Shown piece after piece: positions 29,467-38,365 of a DNA stretch of 64,000 nt (its first letter is position 1; every line of letters starts with the position of its first letter). The notes beneath the pieces were generated by a model. The model saw only the letters and a program-made list of their open reading frames with translations. It was not told the DNA's origin and made no database searches. This stretch comes from Pseudomonas linyingensis (GTDB taxonomy: Bacteria > Pseudomonadota > Gammaproteobacteria > Pseudomonadales > Pseudomonadaceae), in NCBI RefSeq assembly GCF_900109175.1, contig NZ_FNZE01000005.1, forward strand, positions 62,001 through 126,000, written 5' to 3'. Both the position numbers and the translations under genes were made by a program.

Positions 29467-29519
29467 AGGGGCGAATTCATTCGCCTGACGGGGCCGCGCT
29501 GGCGAATGAATTCGCCCCT
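29467..29519. repeat. Long perfect inverted repeat (intergenic hairpin)
   Basis: 19-bp arms AGGGGCGAATTCATTCGCC/GGCGAATGAATTCGCCCCT separated by 15 nt. This sequence type is familiar from Pseudomonas intergenic spaces and probably a dispersed repeat. It lies between the LysR gene end and the PepSY operon promoter; it can form a strong hairpin in RNA from either side. Confidence 0.75.
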
Positions 29520-29535
29520 GCTGCGCTGGAGATCA

Positions 29536-30429
29536 TTACCCGCGCCCCATCATCAGATCCTGGTTCTGCCCGGCCATCTCGCGCAGGAAGTCCCAGCACA
29601 CGCGCATGCGCGCCAGGTCCTTGTTCTCCGCCGGCATCAGCATCCAGAAGGTGCGCACGAACTCGATCTCGTCGGCCAGCACCTCCTGCAGGCCCGGCTC
29701 GCGGCGAGCGCTGAAGCTCGGCAGGATCGCCAGCCCGGCGCCGGCCAGCACGGCGTTCTGCTGGGCGAGGATGCTGGTGCTGCGCAGGGCAACCTGGCCG
29801 GGACGGCCGATCTCGTCCAAGTAGTACAGCTCCTTGCTGTACAGCAGGTCCTCAATGTAGCTGACGAAGCGGTGCTCGCGCAGGTCCTCGCGGCGGCGGA
29901 TCGGCGGGTGGCGGGCCAGGTAGTCGGTCGAGCCGTACAGGCGCAGCACGTAGTCGGTCAGCTTGGTGATGATGTACGGGCCACGCTCGGGACGGTCCAG
30001 GGTGATGACGATGTCGGCTTCGTGGCGCGCCAGCTGGACCATGCGCGGCACCGCCAGCAGGTCGATGCCCAGGTGCGGATAGCGCTGACCGAGGCCGGCC
30101 AGCTGCCCGGCCAGCAAGGCGACGCCGTAGCCTTCGGTGGCACCGATGCGCACCAAGCCGGACAGCGTGTCGGCACCGCCCTCCCCCGGCTGCTCGATGG
30201 CCAGGAAGGCGCTTTCCATTGCCTCGGCCTGCGCCAGCAGGCGCCGACCGGCCTCGGCCAGGCTGTAGCCGGCGCCGCCGCGAATGAACAGCGGCTGGCC
30301 GAACTGCTTCTCCAGCGCCTGCACGCGCCGCGCCACCGTGGTGTGGTCGACGTTCAGGCGGCGCGCCGCCGCGGTCAGCGTGCCGGCGCGCGACAGTTCG
30401 AGAAAGTAGCGCAGGTTGTCCCAGTCCAT
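29536..30429 (-). CDS. LysR-family regulator divergent from mmsA
   Basis: 297 residues. The N-terminal winged helix (4-62: [20 protein letters not shown] onward) is followed by a substrate-binding domain with [16 protein letters not shown] and [16 protein letters not shown]. The DNA-binding part with [12 protein letters not shown] is typical of a LysR subfamily that begins directly with WDxLRYF. Its start at 30429 is the methionine that aligns with family members; a longer frame upstream is unlikely. Located back to back with mmsA (180 bp between starts), so it likely controls valine catabolism, replacing the AraC-type MmsR known in P. aeruginosa. The inducer is not known. Confidence 0.88.
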   Translation of the reverse strand: MDWDNLRYFLELSRAGTLTAAARRLNVDHTTVARRVQALEKQFGQPLFIRGGAGYSLAEAGRRLLAQAEAMESAFLAIEQPGEGGADTLSGLVRIGATEGYGVALLAGQLAGLGQRYPHLGIDLLAVPRMVQLARHEADIVITLDRPERGPYIITKLTDYVLRLYGSTDYLARHPPIRRREDLREHRFVSYIEDLLYSKELYYLDEIGRPGQVALRSTSILAQQNAVLAGAGLAILPSFSARREPGLQEVLADEIEFVRTFWMLMPAENKDLARMRVCWDFLREMAGQNQDLMMGRG

Positions 30430-30572
30430 CGGTGGCTCCCGGATAACGCCCGTGAAACAGCCGGGCTTGAGCCATTGTGCAAAAACGCAGAGCAACTGTG
30501 CAAATCACCCGGCTATGCCAAGCAATTTTCCACTGCTAGTTTTGTTCCAACACGCCGGCAGCCCCCGGCAAG

Positions 30573-30583
30573 AACAACAACAA
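30573..30583 (+). promoter_or_regulatory. A-rich Hfq/Crc-type motif in the mmsA leader
   Basis: AACAACAACAA, 27-37 nt upstream of the mmsA ATG, contains AAYAAYAA, the sequence that Hfq with Crc binds to repress translation in Pseudomonas. Confidence 0.5.
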
Positions 30584-30609
30584 GGCAAGCCTGCAAAGGC
30601 GAGGTGACC

Positions 30610-32121
30610 ATGACTGCTACCCGCTCCATCCCCACCGTCAAGCTGCTGATCAACGGCGAATTCGTCGAGTCCACCACCAGCGAGTGGCGCGACGTGATCA
30701 ACCCGGCCACCCAGGAAGTGCTGGCCCGCGTGCCCTTCGCCACTCAGGACGAGATGAACGCCGCCGTGGCCAGCGCCAAGGCCGCCTTCAAGACCTGGCG
30801 CAAGACCCCGATCGGCGCCCGCGCACGCATCTTCCTCAAGTACCAGCAGCTGATCCGCGAGAACATGAAGGAGCTGGCCGCGATCCTCACCGCCGAACAG
30901 GGCAAGACCCTGCCGGACGCCGAGGGCGACGTGTTCCGCGGCCTGGAGGTGGTCGAGCACGCTGCCGGCATCGGCAACCTGCAGCTCGGCGAGCTGGCCA
31001 ACAACGTCGCCGGCGGCGTCGACACCTACACCCTGCTGCAACCGCTGGGCGTATGCGCCGGCATCACCCCGTTCAACTTCCCGGCGATGATCCCGCTGTG
31101 GATGTTCCCGATGGCCATCGCCACCGGCAACACCTTCGTCCTCAAGCCCTCCGAGCAGGACCCGATGGTCACCATGCGCCTGGCCGAGCTGGCGCTGCAG
31201 GCCGGCATCCCGCCGGGCGTGCTCAACGTGATCCACGGCGGCGCCGAGGCGGTCAACCTGATCTGCGATCACCCGGACATCAAGGCGGTGTCCTTCGTCG
31301 GCTCGACCAAGGTCGGCACCCACGTCTACAACCGCGCCTCGCAGAACGGCAAGCGCGCGCAGTGCATGATGGGCGCCAAGAACCACGCCATCGTCCTGCC
31401 GGATGCCCACAAGCAGCAGACCCTCAACAACCTGGTCGGCTCCGCCTTCGGGGCCGCCGGCCAGCGCTGCATGGCGCTGCCGGTGGTGATCCTGGTCGGC
31501 GAGGCCCAGGCCTGGCTGCCGGAGCTGGTCGAGAAGGCCAAGACCCTCAAGGTCAACGCCGGCTGCGAGCCCGGCACCGACGTCGGCCCGGTGGTGTCCT
31601 GCGCGGCGCTGGAGCGCATCAACGGCCTGATCGAGCGCGGTGTGCAGGAAGGCGCAGAGCTGCTGCTCGATGGCCGCCATCCGCAGGTCGCCGGCTACCA
31701 GGACGGCAACTTCGTCGGCCCGACGATTTTCTCCGCCGTCAGCACCGACATGACCATCTACAAGGAAGAGATCTTCGGCCCGGTGCTCTGTGTGCTGCAG
31801 GCCGCGACCATGGATGAGGCGATCGCCATCATCAACGCCAACCCCAACGGCAACGGCACCGCCCTGTTCACCCGCTCCGGCGCCGCCGCCCGCCACTTCC
31901 AGGAAGAGATCGACGTCGGCCAGGTCGGCATCAACGTACCGATCCCGGTGCCGGTACCGACCTTCTCCTTCACCGGCTCGCGCGGCTCCAAACTCGGCGA
32001 CCTCGGCCCCTACGGCAAGCAGGTGGTGCAGTTCTACACCCAGACCAAGACCGTCACCCAGCGCTGGTTCGACGAGGACGAGGTCGGCGGCCCGGTCAAC
32101 ACCACCATCACCCTGAAGTGA
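30610..32121 (+). CDS. mmsA: Methylmalonate-semialdehyde dehydrogenase (CoA-acylating)
   Basis: 503-residue aldehyde dehydrogenase that converts methylmalonate semialdehyde, NAD and CoA to propionyl-CoA (valine degradation). Features: [19 protein letters not shown], a cofactor region with [14 protein letters not shown], and the catalytic cysteine in [12 protein letters not shown] near 285. The C-terminus (KTVTQRWF) is typical of MmsA. The ATG at 30610 follows GAGGTGACC; length matches P. aeruginosa MmsA. First gene of the valine operon; the A-rich leader motif suggests catabolite repression through Hfq/Crc. Confidence 0.96.
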   Translation: MTATRSIPTVKLLINGEFVESTTSEWRDVINPATQEVLARVPFATQDEMNAAVASAKAAFKTWRKTPIGARARIFLKYQQLIRENMKELAAILTAEQGKTLPDAEGDVFRGLEVVEHAAGIGNLQLGELANNVAGGVDTYTLLQPLGVCAGITPFNFPAMIPLWMFPMAIATGNTFVLKPSEQDPMVTMRLAELALQAGIPPGVLNVIHGGAEAVNLICDHPDIKAVSFVGSTKVGTHVYNRASQNGKRAQCMMGAKNHAIVLPDAHKQQTLNNLVGSAFGAAGQRCMALPVVILVGEAQAWLPELVEKAKTLKVNAGCEPGTDVGPVVSCAALERINGLIERGVQEGAELLLDGRHPQVAGYQDGNFVGPTIFSAVSTDMTIYKEEIFGPVLCVLQAATMDEAIAIINANPNGNGTALFTRSGAAARHFQEEIDVGQVGINVPIPVPVPTFSFTGSRGSKLGDLGPYGKQVVQFYTQTKTVTQRWFDEDEVGGPVNTTITLK

Positions 32122-32150
32122 GGCACCGGCAGACGCATAAATGGTGTTCT

Positions 32151-32237
32151 CCCCTCTCCCATTCATGGGAGAGGGGCTGGGGGTGAGGGCCAGCAGGACC
32201 ACCCTCACCCCGGCCCTCTCCCGCCAGCGGGAGAGGG
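32151..32237. repeat. Nested hairpin repeat between mmsA and mmsB
   Basis: Three nested inverted repeats: CCCCTCTCCC-6-GGGAGAGGGG (32151-32176), GGGTGAGGG/CCCTCACCC (32181-32189 with 32202-32210), and CCCTCTCCCGC-2-GCGGGAGAGGG (32214-32237). The CCCTCTCCC theme is common in intergenic repeats of proteobacteria. In the mms transcript it could stabilise upstream mRNA or lower downstream expression. Confidence 0.75.
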
Positions 32238-32287
32238 CGCGCCTGCCCTGCGCCAGCCGTACCACCAGAACAAGAAGAGGACTCACC

Positions 32288-33184
32288 ATGCATATCGGCT
32301 TTCTCGGTCTCGGCAACATGGGTGCGCCGATGGCGCGCAACCTGCTCAAGGCCGGCCACCAACTGACCGTATTCGACCTGTCCGTCGCGGCCGTCGCCTC
32401 GCTGGTCGAGGCCGGCGCAACCGCAGCGAACTCCCCGGCCGCGCTGGCCCGGGCGGACGTCGAGCTGATCATCACCATGCTGCCCGCAGCGGCGCACGTC
32501 AAAGCCGTCTACCTCGGCGACGACGGCCTGCTCGCCAACGCCCACCCCGGCGTGCTGCTGATCGACTCCTCGACCATCGACCCGCAGAGCGCCCGCGAAG
32601 TCGCTGCCGCCGCGCGCCAGCATGGCAACCCGATGCTCGACGCGCCGGTCTCCGGCGGCACCGGAGGCGCCGCGGCCGGCACCCTGACCTTCATGGTCGG
32701 CGGCGAGTCCGGCGACTTCGACCGCGCCCAGCCGATCCTCGCCGCGATGGGCAAGAACATCGTCCTCTGTGGCGGCGCCGGCAACGGCCAGGCGGCCAAG
32801 GTGGCGAACAACATGCTGCTCGGCATCTCGATGATCGGCGTAGCCGAGGCGATGAGCCTGGGCGTGGCGCTGGGCGTCGACCCCAAGGTGCTGGCCGGCA
32901 TCATCAACACCTCCAGCGGCCGCTGCTGGAGCTCGGACACCTACAACCCCTTCCCCGGCGTGATGGACAACGTGCCCGCCGCGCGCGGCTACAGTGGCGG
33001 CTTCGGCAGCGACCTGATGCTCAAGGACCTCGGCCTGGCCAGCGAAGCCGCCAAGCAGATCCGCCAACCGGTGATCCTCGGCGCCCTCGCCCAGCAGCTG
33101 TACCAGACCTTCAGCACCCAGGGCCACGGCAACCTGGACTTCTCGGCGATCATCAACCTGTACCGCAAGGACGACCAGGCATGA
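32288..33184 (+). CDS. mmsB: 3-hydroxyisobutyrate dehydrogenase
   Basis: 298-residue NAD-dependent beta-hydroxyacid dehydrogenase that oxidises 3-hydroxyisobutyrate to methylmalonate semialdehyde. The N-terminal Rossmann start GFLGLGNMGAPMARNLLKAGH, the substrate motif DAPVSGGTGGAAAGTLTFMVGG and the catalytic lysine in GNGQAAKVANNMLLG are clear. The ATG at 32288 is preceded by AGAGGA, just after the A-rich AACAAGAA at 32269-32276, another Hfq/Crc-type site. Its last 4 bases overlap the next start (ATGA). Confidence 0.96.
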   Translation: MHIGFLGLGNMGAPMARNLLKAGHQLTVFDLSVAAVASLVEAGATAANSPAALARADVELIITMLPAAAHVKAVYLGDDGLLANAHPGVLLIDSSTIDPQSAREVAAAARQHGNPMLDAPVSGGTGGAAAGTLTFMVGGESGDFDRAQPILAAMGKNIVLCGGAGNGQAAKVANNMLLGISMIGVAEAMSLGVALGVDPKVLAGIINTSSGRCWSSDTYNPFPGVMDNVPAARGYSGGFGSDLMLKDLGLASEAAKQIRQPVILGALAQQLYQTFSTQGHGNLDFSAIINLYRKDDQA

Positions 33185-34260
33185 GCGAAGCCCCCGTACT
33201 GGCCACGGTGTGCAACCGCATCGGCCATCTGACCCTCAATCGCCCGGCCGGCCTGAACGCCGTCAACCTGCCGATGGTCCGTCACCTGCACAAGCAGTTG
33301 CAGATCTGGGCGGACGATCCGGAGATCCTCGCCGTGGTCCTGCGCGCCAACGGCGAAAAGGCCTTCTGCGCCGGCGGCGACATCCGCGCGCTGTACGACA
33401 GCTACCAGCGCGGCGACGGCCAGCACGAGCAGTTCTTCGTCGAGGAATATGCCCTCGACCAGTACATCCACGCCTACCGCAAGCCGATCCTGGCGCTGAT
33501 GGACGGCTTCGTCCTTGGCGGGGGCATGGGCCTGGTGCAGGGCGCCTCGCTGCGGGTGATCACCGAGCGGACGAAGATGGGCATGCCGGAAACCGCCATC
33601 GGCTACTTCCCCGACGTCGGCGCCAGCTACTTCCTCTCGCGCCTGCCGGGCGAGCTGGGCACCTACCTCGGCGTCACCGGGGTGCAGATCCGCGCCGCCG
33701 ATGCGCTGTATGCGGGCCTCGCCGACTGGTGCCTGCCCAGCGAACAGATCGCCGAGCTGGACCGCTGCCTCGACAACCTGAGCTGGACCGTGCACCCGCA
33801 GGAAGCCCTGCGCACCCTGCTCGCCACCCTCGCCTCGCGCAAGCTGCCGGGCGCCGAACTCAAGGCCCTGCACCCGGCCATCGAGGAACACTTCGCCCAG
33901 CCGGACCTCCCGGCGATCCGCGCCTCGCTGCAGGCCGAGGCACGCCCGGAGTTCCAGCACTGGGCCGAGGAAACCGTCAAGCTGCTCGACAGCCGCTCGC
34001 CGCTGGCGTTGTGCATCACCCTGGAGCTGCTGCGCCGCGGCCGTGAGCTGCCGCTCGCCGAATGCTTCGCGCAGGAACTCGAGCTGGATCGCCAATGGTT
34101 CGCCCGCGGCGACATCATGGAAGGCGTGCGCGCGCTGATCATCGACAAGGACAAGGCGCCGCGCTGGAATCCGCCCAGCCTCGACGCCGTCACCGCGGAG
34201 CGGATCGCGAGCTTCTTCAGCCGCAACCCGCCTGCCGACAAGGCCCGCCACGCGGGCTGA
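33181..34260 (+). CDS. 3-hydroxyisobutyryl-CoA hydrolase
   Basis: 359-residue crotonase-fold enzyme that frees 3-hydroxyisobutyrate from its CoA ester, the step before MmsB. The oxyanion-hole motifs CAGGDIRALYDS and FVLGGGMGLVQGA, plus MPETAIGYFPDVGASYFLSRL, match the HIBYL-CoA hydrolase group rather than enoyl-CoA hydratases (Glu and Asp at the catalytic positions in PETAIGYFPDVG). Length and overlap with mmsB support the operon role. Substrate is inferred from family and context. Confidence 0.92.
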   Translation: MSEAPVLATVCNRIGHLTLNRPAGLNAVNLPMVRHLHKQLQIWADDPEILAVVLRANGEKAFCAGGDIRALYDSYQRGDGQHEQFFVEEYALDQYIHAYRKPILALMDGFVLGGGMGLVQGASLRVITERTKMGMPETAIGYFPDVGASYFLSRLPGELGTYLGVTGVQIRAADALYAGLADWCLPSEQIAELDRCLDNLSWTVHPQEALRTLLATLASRKLPGAELKALHPAIEEHFAQPDLPAIRASLQAEARPEFQHWAEETVKLLDSRSPLALCITLELLRRGRELPLAECFAQELELDRQWFARGDIMEGVRALIIDKDKAPRWNPPSLDAVTAERIASFFSRNPPADKARHAG

Positions 34261-34273
34261 GCGATCAGCCGAG

Positions 34274-34281
34274 AACAACAA
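34274..34281 (+). promoter_or_regulatory. A-rich Hfq/Crc-type motif before the acyl-CoA dehydrogenase
   Basis: AACAACAA, 13-20 nt upstream of the ATG at 34294, directly next to the AGAGAGA ribosome-binding site. Exact AAYAAYAA. Confidence 0.5.
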
Positions 34282-34293
34282 GAGAGAACGGCG

Positions 34294-35445
34294 ATGAACG
34301 ACCTCGAACTGACCGAAGAACAACGCATGATCCGCGACATGGCCCGCGAGTTCGCCCACCGCGAGATCGCCCCGCACGCCCAGGCGTGGGAAAAGGCCGG
34401 CTGGATCGACGACCACCTGGTCGCCCAGATGGGCGAGCTGGGCCTGCTCGGCATGGTGGTGCCGGAGGAATGGGGCGGTAGCTACATCGACTACGTCGCC
34501 TACGCCCTGGCCGTGAAAGAAATCTCCGCCGGCGACGGCGCCACCGGCGCGCTGATGAGCATCCACAACTCGGTGGGCTGCGGCCCGCTGCTCAACTACG
34601 GCAGCCAGGCGCAGAAGGAAACCTGGCTGCCCGACCTGGCGGCCGGCCGGGCTATCGGCTGCTTCTGCCTGACCGAACCGCAAGCCGGCTCCGAGGCGCA
34701 CAACCTGCGCACCCGCGCCGAACTGCAGGGCGAGCACTGGGTGCTCAACGGCGCCAAGCAGTTCGTCAGCAACGGCAAGCGCGCCAATCTGGCCATCGTC
34801 TTCGCCGTCACCGACGCGGAGCTGGGCAAGAAGGGCCTGTCGGCCTTCCTGGTGCCCACCGACACCCCCGGCTTCACCGTCGAGCGCAGCGAACACAAGA
34901 TGGGCCTGCGCGCCTCCGACACCTGCGCGGTGACCCTCGACAACTGCCGCATCCCGGCGGCGAACCTGCTCGGCGAGCGCGGCAAGGGCCTGAGCATCGC
35001 CCTGTCCAACCTGGAAGGCGGGCGCATCGGCATCGCCGCCCAGTCCCTCGGCATCGCCCGCGCCGCCTTCGAGGCCGCCCTCGCCTACGCCCGCGAGCGC
35101 GTGCAGTTCGGCAAGCCGATCATCGAGCACCAGAGCATCGCCAACCTGCTCGCCGACATGCACACCCGCCTCAACGCCGCCCGCCTGCTCACCCTGCACG
35201 CCGCCCGCCTGAAGAGCGCCGGCCTGCCCTGCCTCAGCGAAGCCTCCCAGGCCAAGCTGTTCGCCTCGGAAATGGCCGAACAGGTCTGCTCCAACGCCAT
35301 CCAGATCCACGGCGGCTACGGCTACCTGGAGGACTACCCGGTCGAGCGCTACTACCGCGATGCAAGGATCACGCAGATTTATGAAGGGACCAGCGAGATT
35401 CAAAGGATGTTGATTGCAAGGGAGTTGGGGAGTTACTCGTTGTGA
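34294..35445 (+). CDS. Acyl-CoA dehydrogenase, probable isobutyryl-CoA dehydrogenase
   Basis: 383-residue FAD enzyme. Motifs: [17 protein letters not shown] (FAD/substrate), [18 protein letters not shown], and the C-terminal [33 protein letters not shown] segment, where the glutamate of YEGTSE is the catalytic base. The last gene of the valine operon, so its substrate is probably isobutyryl-CoA, though related short branched acyl-CoAs are possible. AACAACAA (34274-34281) precedes its ribosome-binding site, pointing to its own Hfq/Crc control. Confidence 0.9.
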   Translation: MNDLELTEEQRMIRDMAREFAHREIAPHAQAWEKAGWIDDHLVAQMGELGLLGMVVPEEWGGSYIDYVAYALAVKEISAGDGATGALMSIHNSVGCGPLLNYGSQAQKETWLPDLAAGRAIGCFCLTEPQAGSEAHNLRTRAELQGEHWVLNGAKQFVSNGKRANLAIVFAVTDAELGKKGLSAFLVPTDTPGFTVERSEHKMGLRASDTCAVTLDNCRIPAANLLGERGKGLSIALSNLEGGRIGIAAQSLGIARAAFEAALAYARERVQFGKPIIEHQSIANLLADMHTRLNAARLLTLHAARLKSAGLPCLSEASQAKLFASEMAEQVCSNAIQIHGGYGYLEDYPVERYYRDARITQIYEGTSEIQRMLIARELGSYSL

Positions 35446-35475
35446 AACTGCGTAGCGGTTGCGCCTGAGTTGACC

Positions 35476-35507
35476 ATCCCGACCTGCAGTAAATTGCAGG
35501 CCGGGAT
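35476..35507 (+). terminator. Hairpin after the valine operon
   Basis: Arms ATCCCGaCCTGCA/TGCAGGcCGGGAT (one mismatched pair) around 6 nt, 30 bp after the stop. No T-run; a weak or factor-assisted terminator. Confidence 0.5.
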
Positions 35508-35590
35508 CGGTAAGAAGTGGACAATCGCCTCGAGCTGAACGAGTAGCTGATGCCGAGGCTCGTCACTGCAAACTCAAACCCGCGGGCAAC

Positions 35591-36667
35591 TCAAGCACTC
35601 CAATACTTCTTGTCATTCACCCAACGGTATCGGGTTGGATCATCTGCCAACAGCGCAGCCTTGATGGCTTCGCGCTTGGCCTTCTCCGTTCTCTGGAAAA
35701 TGCTGCGCAGCTCGGTGTCGATGCTGCGCTCGCTGGCCCCTCGCTCCTCTGCCTTGGCATACCAGTCCAGGCCCTCGCCCAAGTTGCCCAGCTCAATATG
35801 CACGGCCCCGAGCAAAGTGCATGGCCGGAAGTTCCGCGGCTGGAATTCATGCCCCTGTTCGCCCAACTGTCGGGCCTCGTCAAGGCGGCGCATGTCGCGC
35901 ATGACACCGCCGCGGGTGGTACACATGGCAGACTTGACCTTGGAGTCTTTGAGGCGATTGGCAGGCACGCTATCGAGCAGTTCAAGCGCCGTTTTTGGCT
36001 GATCACACTTTCGATAATGGCCGCTGCCGTTGACCGCGTTCCACGGATCCTGAGTGCGGCGAAACTCGCCAGCGTAGAACTCGGCCTCGCGCAGGTGATA
36101 GGCCTTCTGCAGTTCCTCCGAGAAGTACTCCCTGGCCACTGTGGTGAGCCAGACAAAGTCGTCCTCGGCGAGACGATTGCCGGCGTCGATACGCTTGAGA
36201 ATGTCCATCATCCGTGCAAACAGAGGTTGCTCGACGAAGTCCATCCCGTATTTTCTGCGCAGAGCCTGGCTCTTCATCTTGGCGATGTACTTGGGATCGC
36301 TCTCGCGGGCAACACGGGCGGCTTCAGCTGCCTCGCGCTCGCGCTTGTTCTTCGCCGCCTGCTCGGCCTTTCGGACTCGATACGCGGCTTCTTGGGCTTG
36401 TCGTTCTAACGCGGCAGTTTTTTCACGGGCCGGGCGCTCTGCATCGGCGACTACAAGGTAGGCCTCGTAGCTGATCTGACCAGTGGCCAGTTGGTGCAAA
36501 GCCTTAAGATTCTTCTCTTTCAAGTACTCAAGGGATGTTGCGGCAAGCAGGCGCCCGTTGTGCATAGTGTCCAGAATATTGCTCAAGCGAAGAAACGGCG
36601 TCATCGCCTCGGGAATGTCGCTTACGCGGTAGTGACGAGCAATGTCGCCGACAGTCATGTATTTCAT
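35591..36667 (-). CDS. Hypothetical protein with coiled coil and TPR-like C-terminus, 358 residues
   Basis: Soluble protein with no signal peptide. Residues about 80-135 form a long Ala/Arg/Glu/Lys-rich helix (AQEAAYRVRKAEQAAKNKRE region), predicted coiled coil. The C-terminal half reads like tetratricopeptide helices (CDQPKTALELLDSVPANRLK, ARQLGEQGHEFQPRNFRP, HIELGNLGEGLDWYAKAEER). I cannot assign a family. It is flanked by single-gene units and spacers and may be an accessory gene. Start: ATG at 36667 (MKYMTVGDIARHYRVSD), where the first residues resemble a small helix-turn-helix or AbrB-like motif but this is not firm. Confidence 0.7.
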   Translation of the reverse strand: MKYMTVGDIARHYRVSDIPEAMTPFLRLSNILDTMHNGRLLAATSLEYLKEKNLKALHQLATGQISYEAYLVVADAERPAREKTAALERQAQEAAYRVRKAEQAAKNKREREAAEAARVARESDPKYIAKMKSQALRRKYGMDFVEQPLFARMMDILKRIDAGNRLAEDDFVWLTTVAREYFSEELQKAYHLREAEFYAGEFRRTQDPWNAVNGSGHYRKCDQPKTALELLDSVPANRLKDSKVKSAMCTTRGGVMRDMRRLDEARQLGEQGHEFQPRNFRPCTLLGAVHIELGNLGEGLDWYAKAEERGASERSIDTELRSIFQRTEKAKREAIKAALLADDPTRYRWVNDKKYWSA

Positions 36668-36908
36668 AGTATGGCGGGCTACCTACCTCGGTCCCGGTGG
36701 GTTCCGAGAAGGCACTTCCGTGTGACTCCGGTATTGATTGAGTGGCGGACTTTCACGTCCATGTAGGCTTGCTTCAAATCGGGGGAAGCTTTCGAGGCAA
36801 TTATGCTGGGGGCGCTGGGTATTGTCGAAGCATGACCTCACAATCAGCGCGTAGGGTAGGCAACGGCGCAGTACCAACGGTGGGTAATCGCTACGCGAGT
36901 TACCCACC
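36668..36908. repeat. Spacer with a GGTGGGTAA hairpin repeat
   Basis: The spacer between the hypothetical gene and the DUF3775 gene contains GGTGGGTAA (36879-36887) paired with TTACCCACC (36900-36908) around a 12-nt loop that itself holds TCGC/GCGA. A diverged copy of the left part (GTAGGGTAGGCAACGG) precedes it. This type of repeat is common between genes in Pseudomonas. It directly abuts the stop codon of the DUF3775 gene. Confidence 0.6.
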
Positions 36909-37292
36909 CTACTCCTCCCCATACCCCTGCAAATCCAGCCCCTCGCGCAGATACTCCGCCAGAAACGGATGGGCGATCAGGTAGTCGGCGGTGCGCGTGT
37001 TCCACTGCTCGCCAGCCTGCTTGAGCAGGTCGTCCCACTCCTCCAGGGTGCCGTCGCCGCGACCGAGCCACATCAGCGCCACCACCTCCTGCTGCTGGTC
37101 GGGCTCCAGGTCGTCAATGATCGACTCGAACTCGGCGTAGTACTCGTCATCGTCGTGATCGGCCAGCGCCTGCAGGGCCCAGTCGTCGCTCGGGCTGTTG
37201 GGCTCCTGGGGGATGACCACCTGCTCCTTGGCGTGGAAGGTGCGGGCCAGGTCCATGAGGCGGGAAATGGTATCTAGGTTGACGGTGATCAT
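36909..37292 (-). CDS. DUF3775 domain-containing protein
   Basis: 127-residue acidic protein starting MITVNLDTISRLMDLARTFHA. It contains the DUF3775 pattern DIDDLEPDQQQEVVALMWLGRGD and the C-terminal DYLIAHPFLAEYLREGLD. Very acidic middle (ADHDDDEYYAEFESIIDDLE). No catalytic residues can be picked out. The family is widespread in proteobacteria, with no known function. Confidence 0.8.
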   Translation of the reverse strand: MITVNLDTISRLMDLARTFHAKEQVVIPQEPNSPSDDWALQALADHDDDEYYAEFESIIDDLEPDQQQEVVALMWLGRGDGTLEEWDDLLKQAGEQWNTRTADYLIAHPFLAEYLREGLDLQGYGEE

Positions 37293-37388
37293 GTGCGTGC
37301 TCCTCTTGGCTGTGCTGGCCCGAAAGGCAAGTATGGGCCCGATTGCGCAAGTTGCCGGCTACGCCTGTCGTGATCGCGAGGTCGCTGC

Positions 37389-38273
37389 TCACGGACGGCT
37401 CCGTGACAGGCTGGCCCAGAGCATCGCCGCCACGACCAGCAGGCCGCCGAGCCAGGCCACCGGCGTCAGCGTCTCGCCCAGCCAGAGCACGGCGAACAGC
37501 GCGCCGAACAGCGGCTCGCTGCCCATCAGCAGGCTGACCCGGCTCGGGCTGCTGCAGCCGAGCGCCCGGTTCTGCACGAAGAAGGCGAACAGGGTGGCGA
37601 ACAGCACCAGGTAGAGGGTTGCGCTCCAGAAGGCCGGTGCCGTCGGCAGCGCCGGCAGGCCGCCGGGGAGCAGCACGCCGAGCAGCAGGCAGCCGCAGCC
37701 GACCACCCCGCTCTGCACGGCGGTCAGCGCCAGCAAGGGCACCTCGCGGCCGCTGCCGAGCCTGCGGGTCAGGCAGACCAGCACGGCGCGCAGCAGCGCC
37801 GCCGCCAGCATCAGGCCGTCGCCCAGGTTGAAGTCATGCTCGATGCCGCCGCTGAGCAGCCAGGTGCCGAGCAGCGACAGGACCACCGCCGGCCACAGGC
37901 GGGCATCCGGGCGCTGGCCGAGCAGCAGCCATTCGACGAAGGGCGTCAGCACCACGCACAGGCTGATCAGGAAGGCCGCGTTGCTGGCACTGGTGTGCGC
38001 CAGCCCGTAGGTTTCGCAGAGGAAGATGGCCAGCAGCACCAGCCCCAGCGGCAGGCCGGGCCGCCACGCGGCACGGCCGGCGCCGCGCAGCTGCGGGGCC
38101 AGCAGCAGGAAGGTGATGCAGAAGCGCGTGGCGAGAAAGCCCAGCACCGGGTAGAAGACCAGCGCCTGCTTGGCAACGCCGTAGCTGGTACCCCAGACCA
38201 TGGCCACCAGCAGCAGGAGCAGGTCGCTGCTCTGCAGCAGGCGAACGGGCAAGGGGCGGCTGAGGGTATGCAT
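37389..38273 (-). CDS. EamA/DMT-family transporter
   Basis: 294-residue inner-membrane protein with ten hydrophobic helices arranged in two EamA repeats (about 15-145 and 150-285). Typical wording includes WGTSYGVAKQALVFYPVLGF, HTSASNAAFLISLCVVLTPFVEW and GSEPLFGALFAVLWLGE. Drug/metabolite transporter superfamily members export amino acids or small metabolites. The start at 38273 (MHTLSRPLPVRLLQSSD) is placed by the first helix; an upstream methionine at 38315 is possible. It is divergent from a LysR gene 93 bp away, which probably regulates it. Confidence 0.87.
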   Translation of the reverse strand: MHTLSRPLPVRLLQSSDLLLLLVAMVWGTSYGVAKQALVFYPVLGFLATRFCITFLLLAPQLRGAGRAAWRPGLPLGLVLLAIFLCETYGLAHTSASNAAFLISLCVVLTPFVEWLLLGQRPDARLWPAVVLSLLGTWLLSGGIEHDFNLGDGLMLAAALLRAVLVCLTRRLGSGREVPLLALTAVQSGVVGCGCLLLGVLLPGGLPALPTAPAFWSATLYLVLFATLFAFFVQNRALGCSSPSRVSLLMGSEPLFGALFAVLWLGETLTPVAWLGGLLVVAAMLWASLSRSRP

Positions 38274-38365
38274 GGCGGGCTCCGGCTTTCGGGTAGGCTG
38301 AGCCGCATTGTTCATTGCAGCGCACGGCGCGATAATCCAGTTCGAATACACAACACTTGTTCCCC

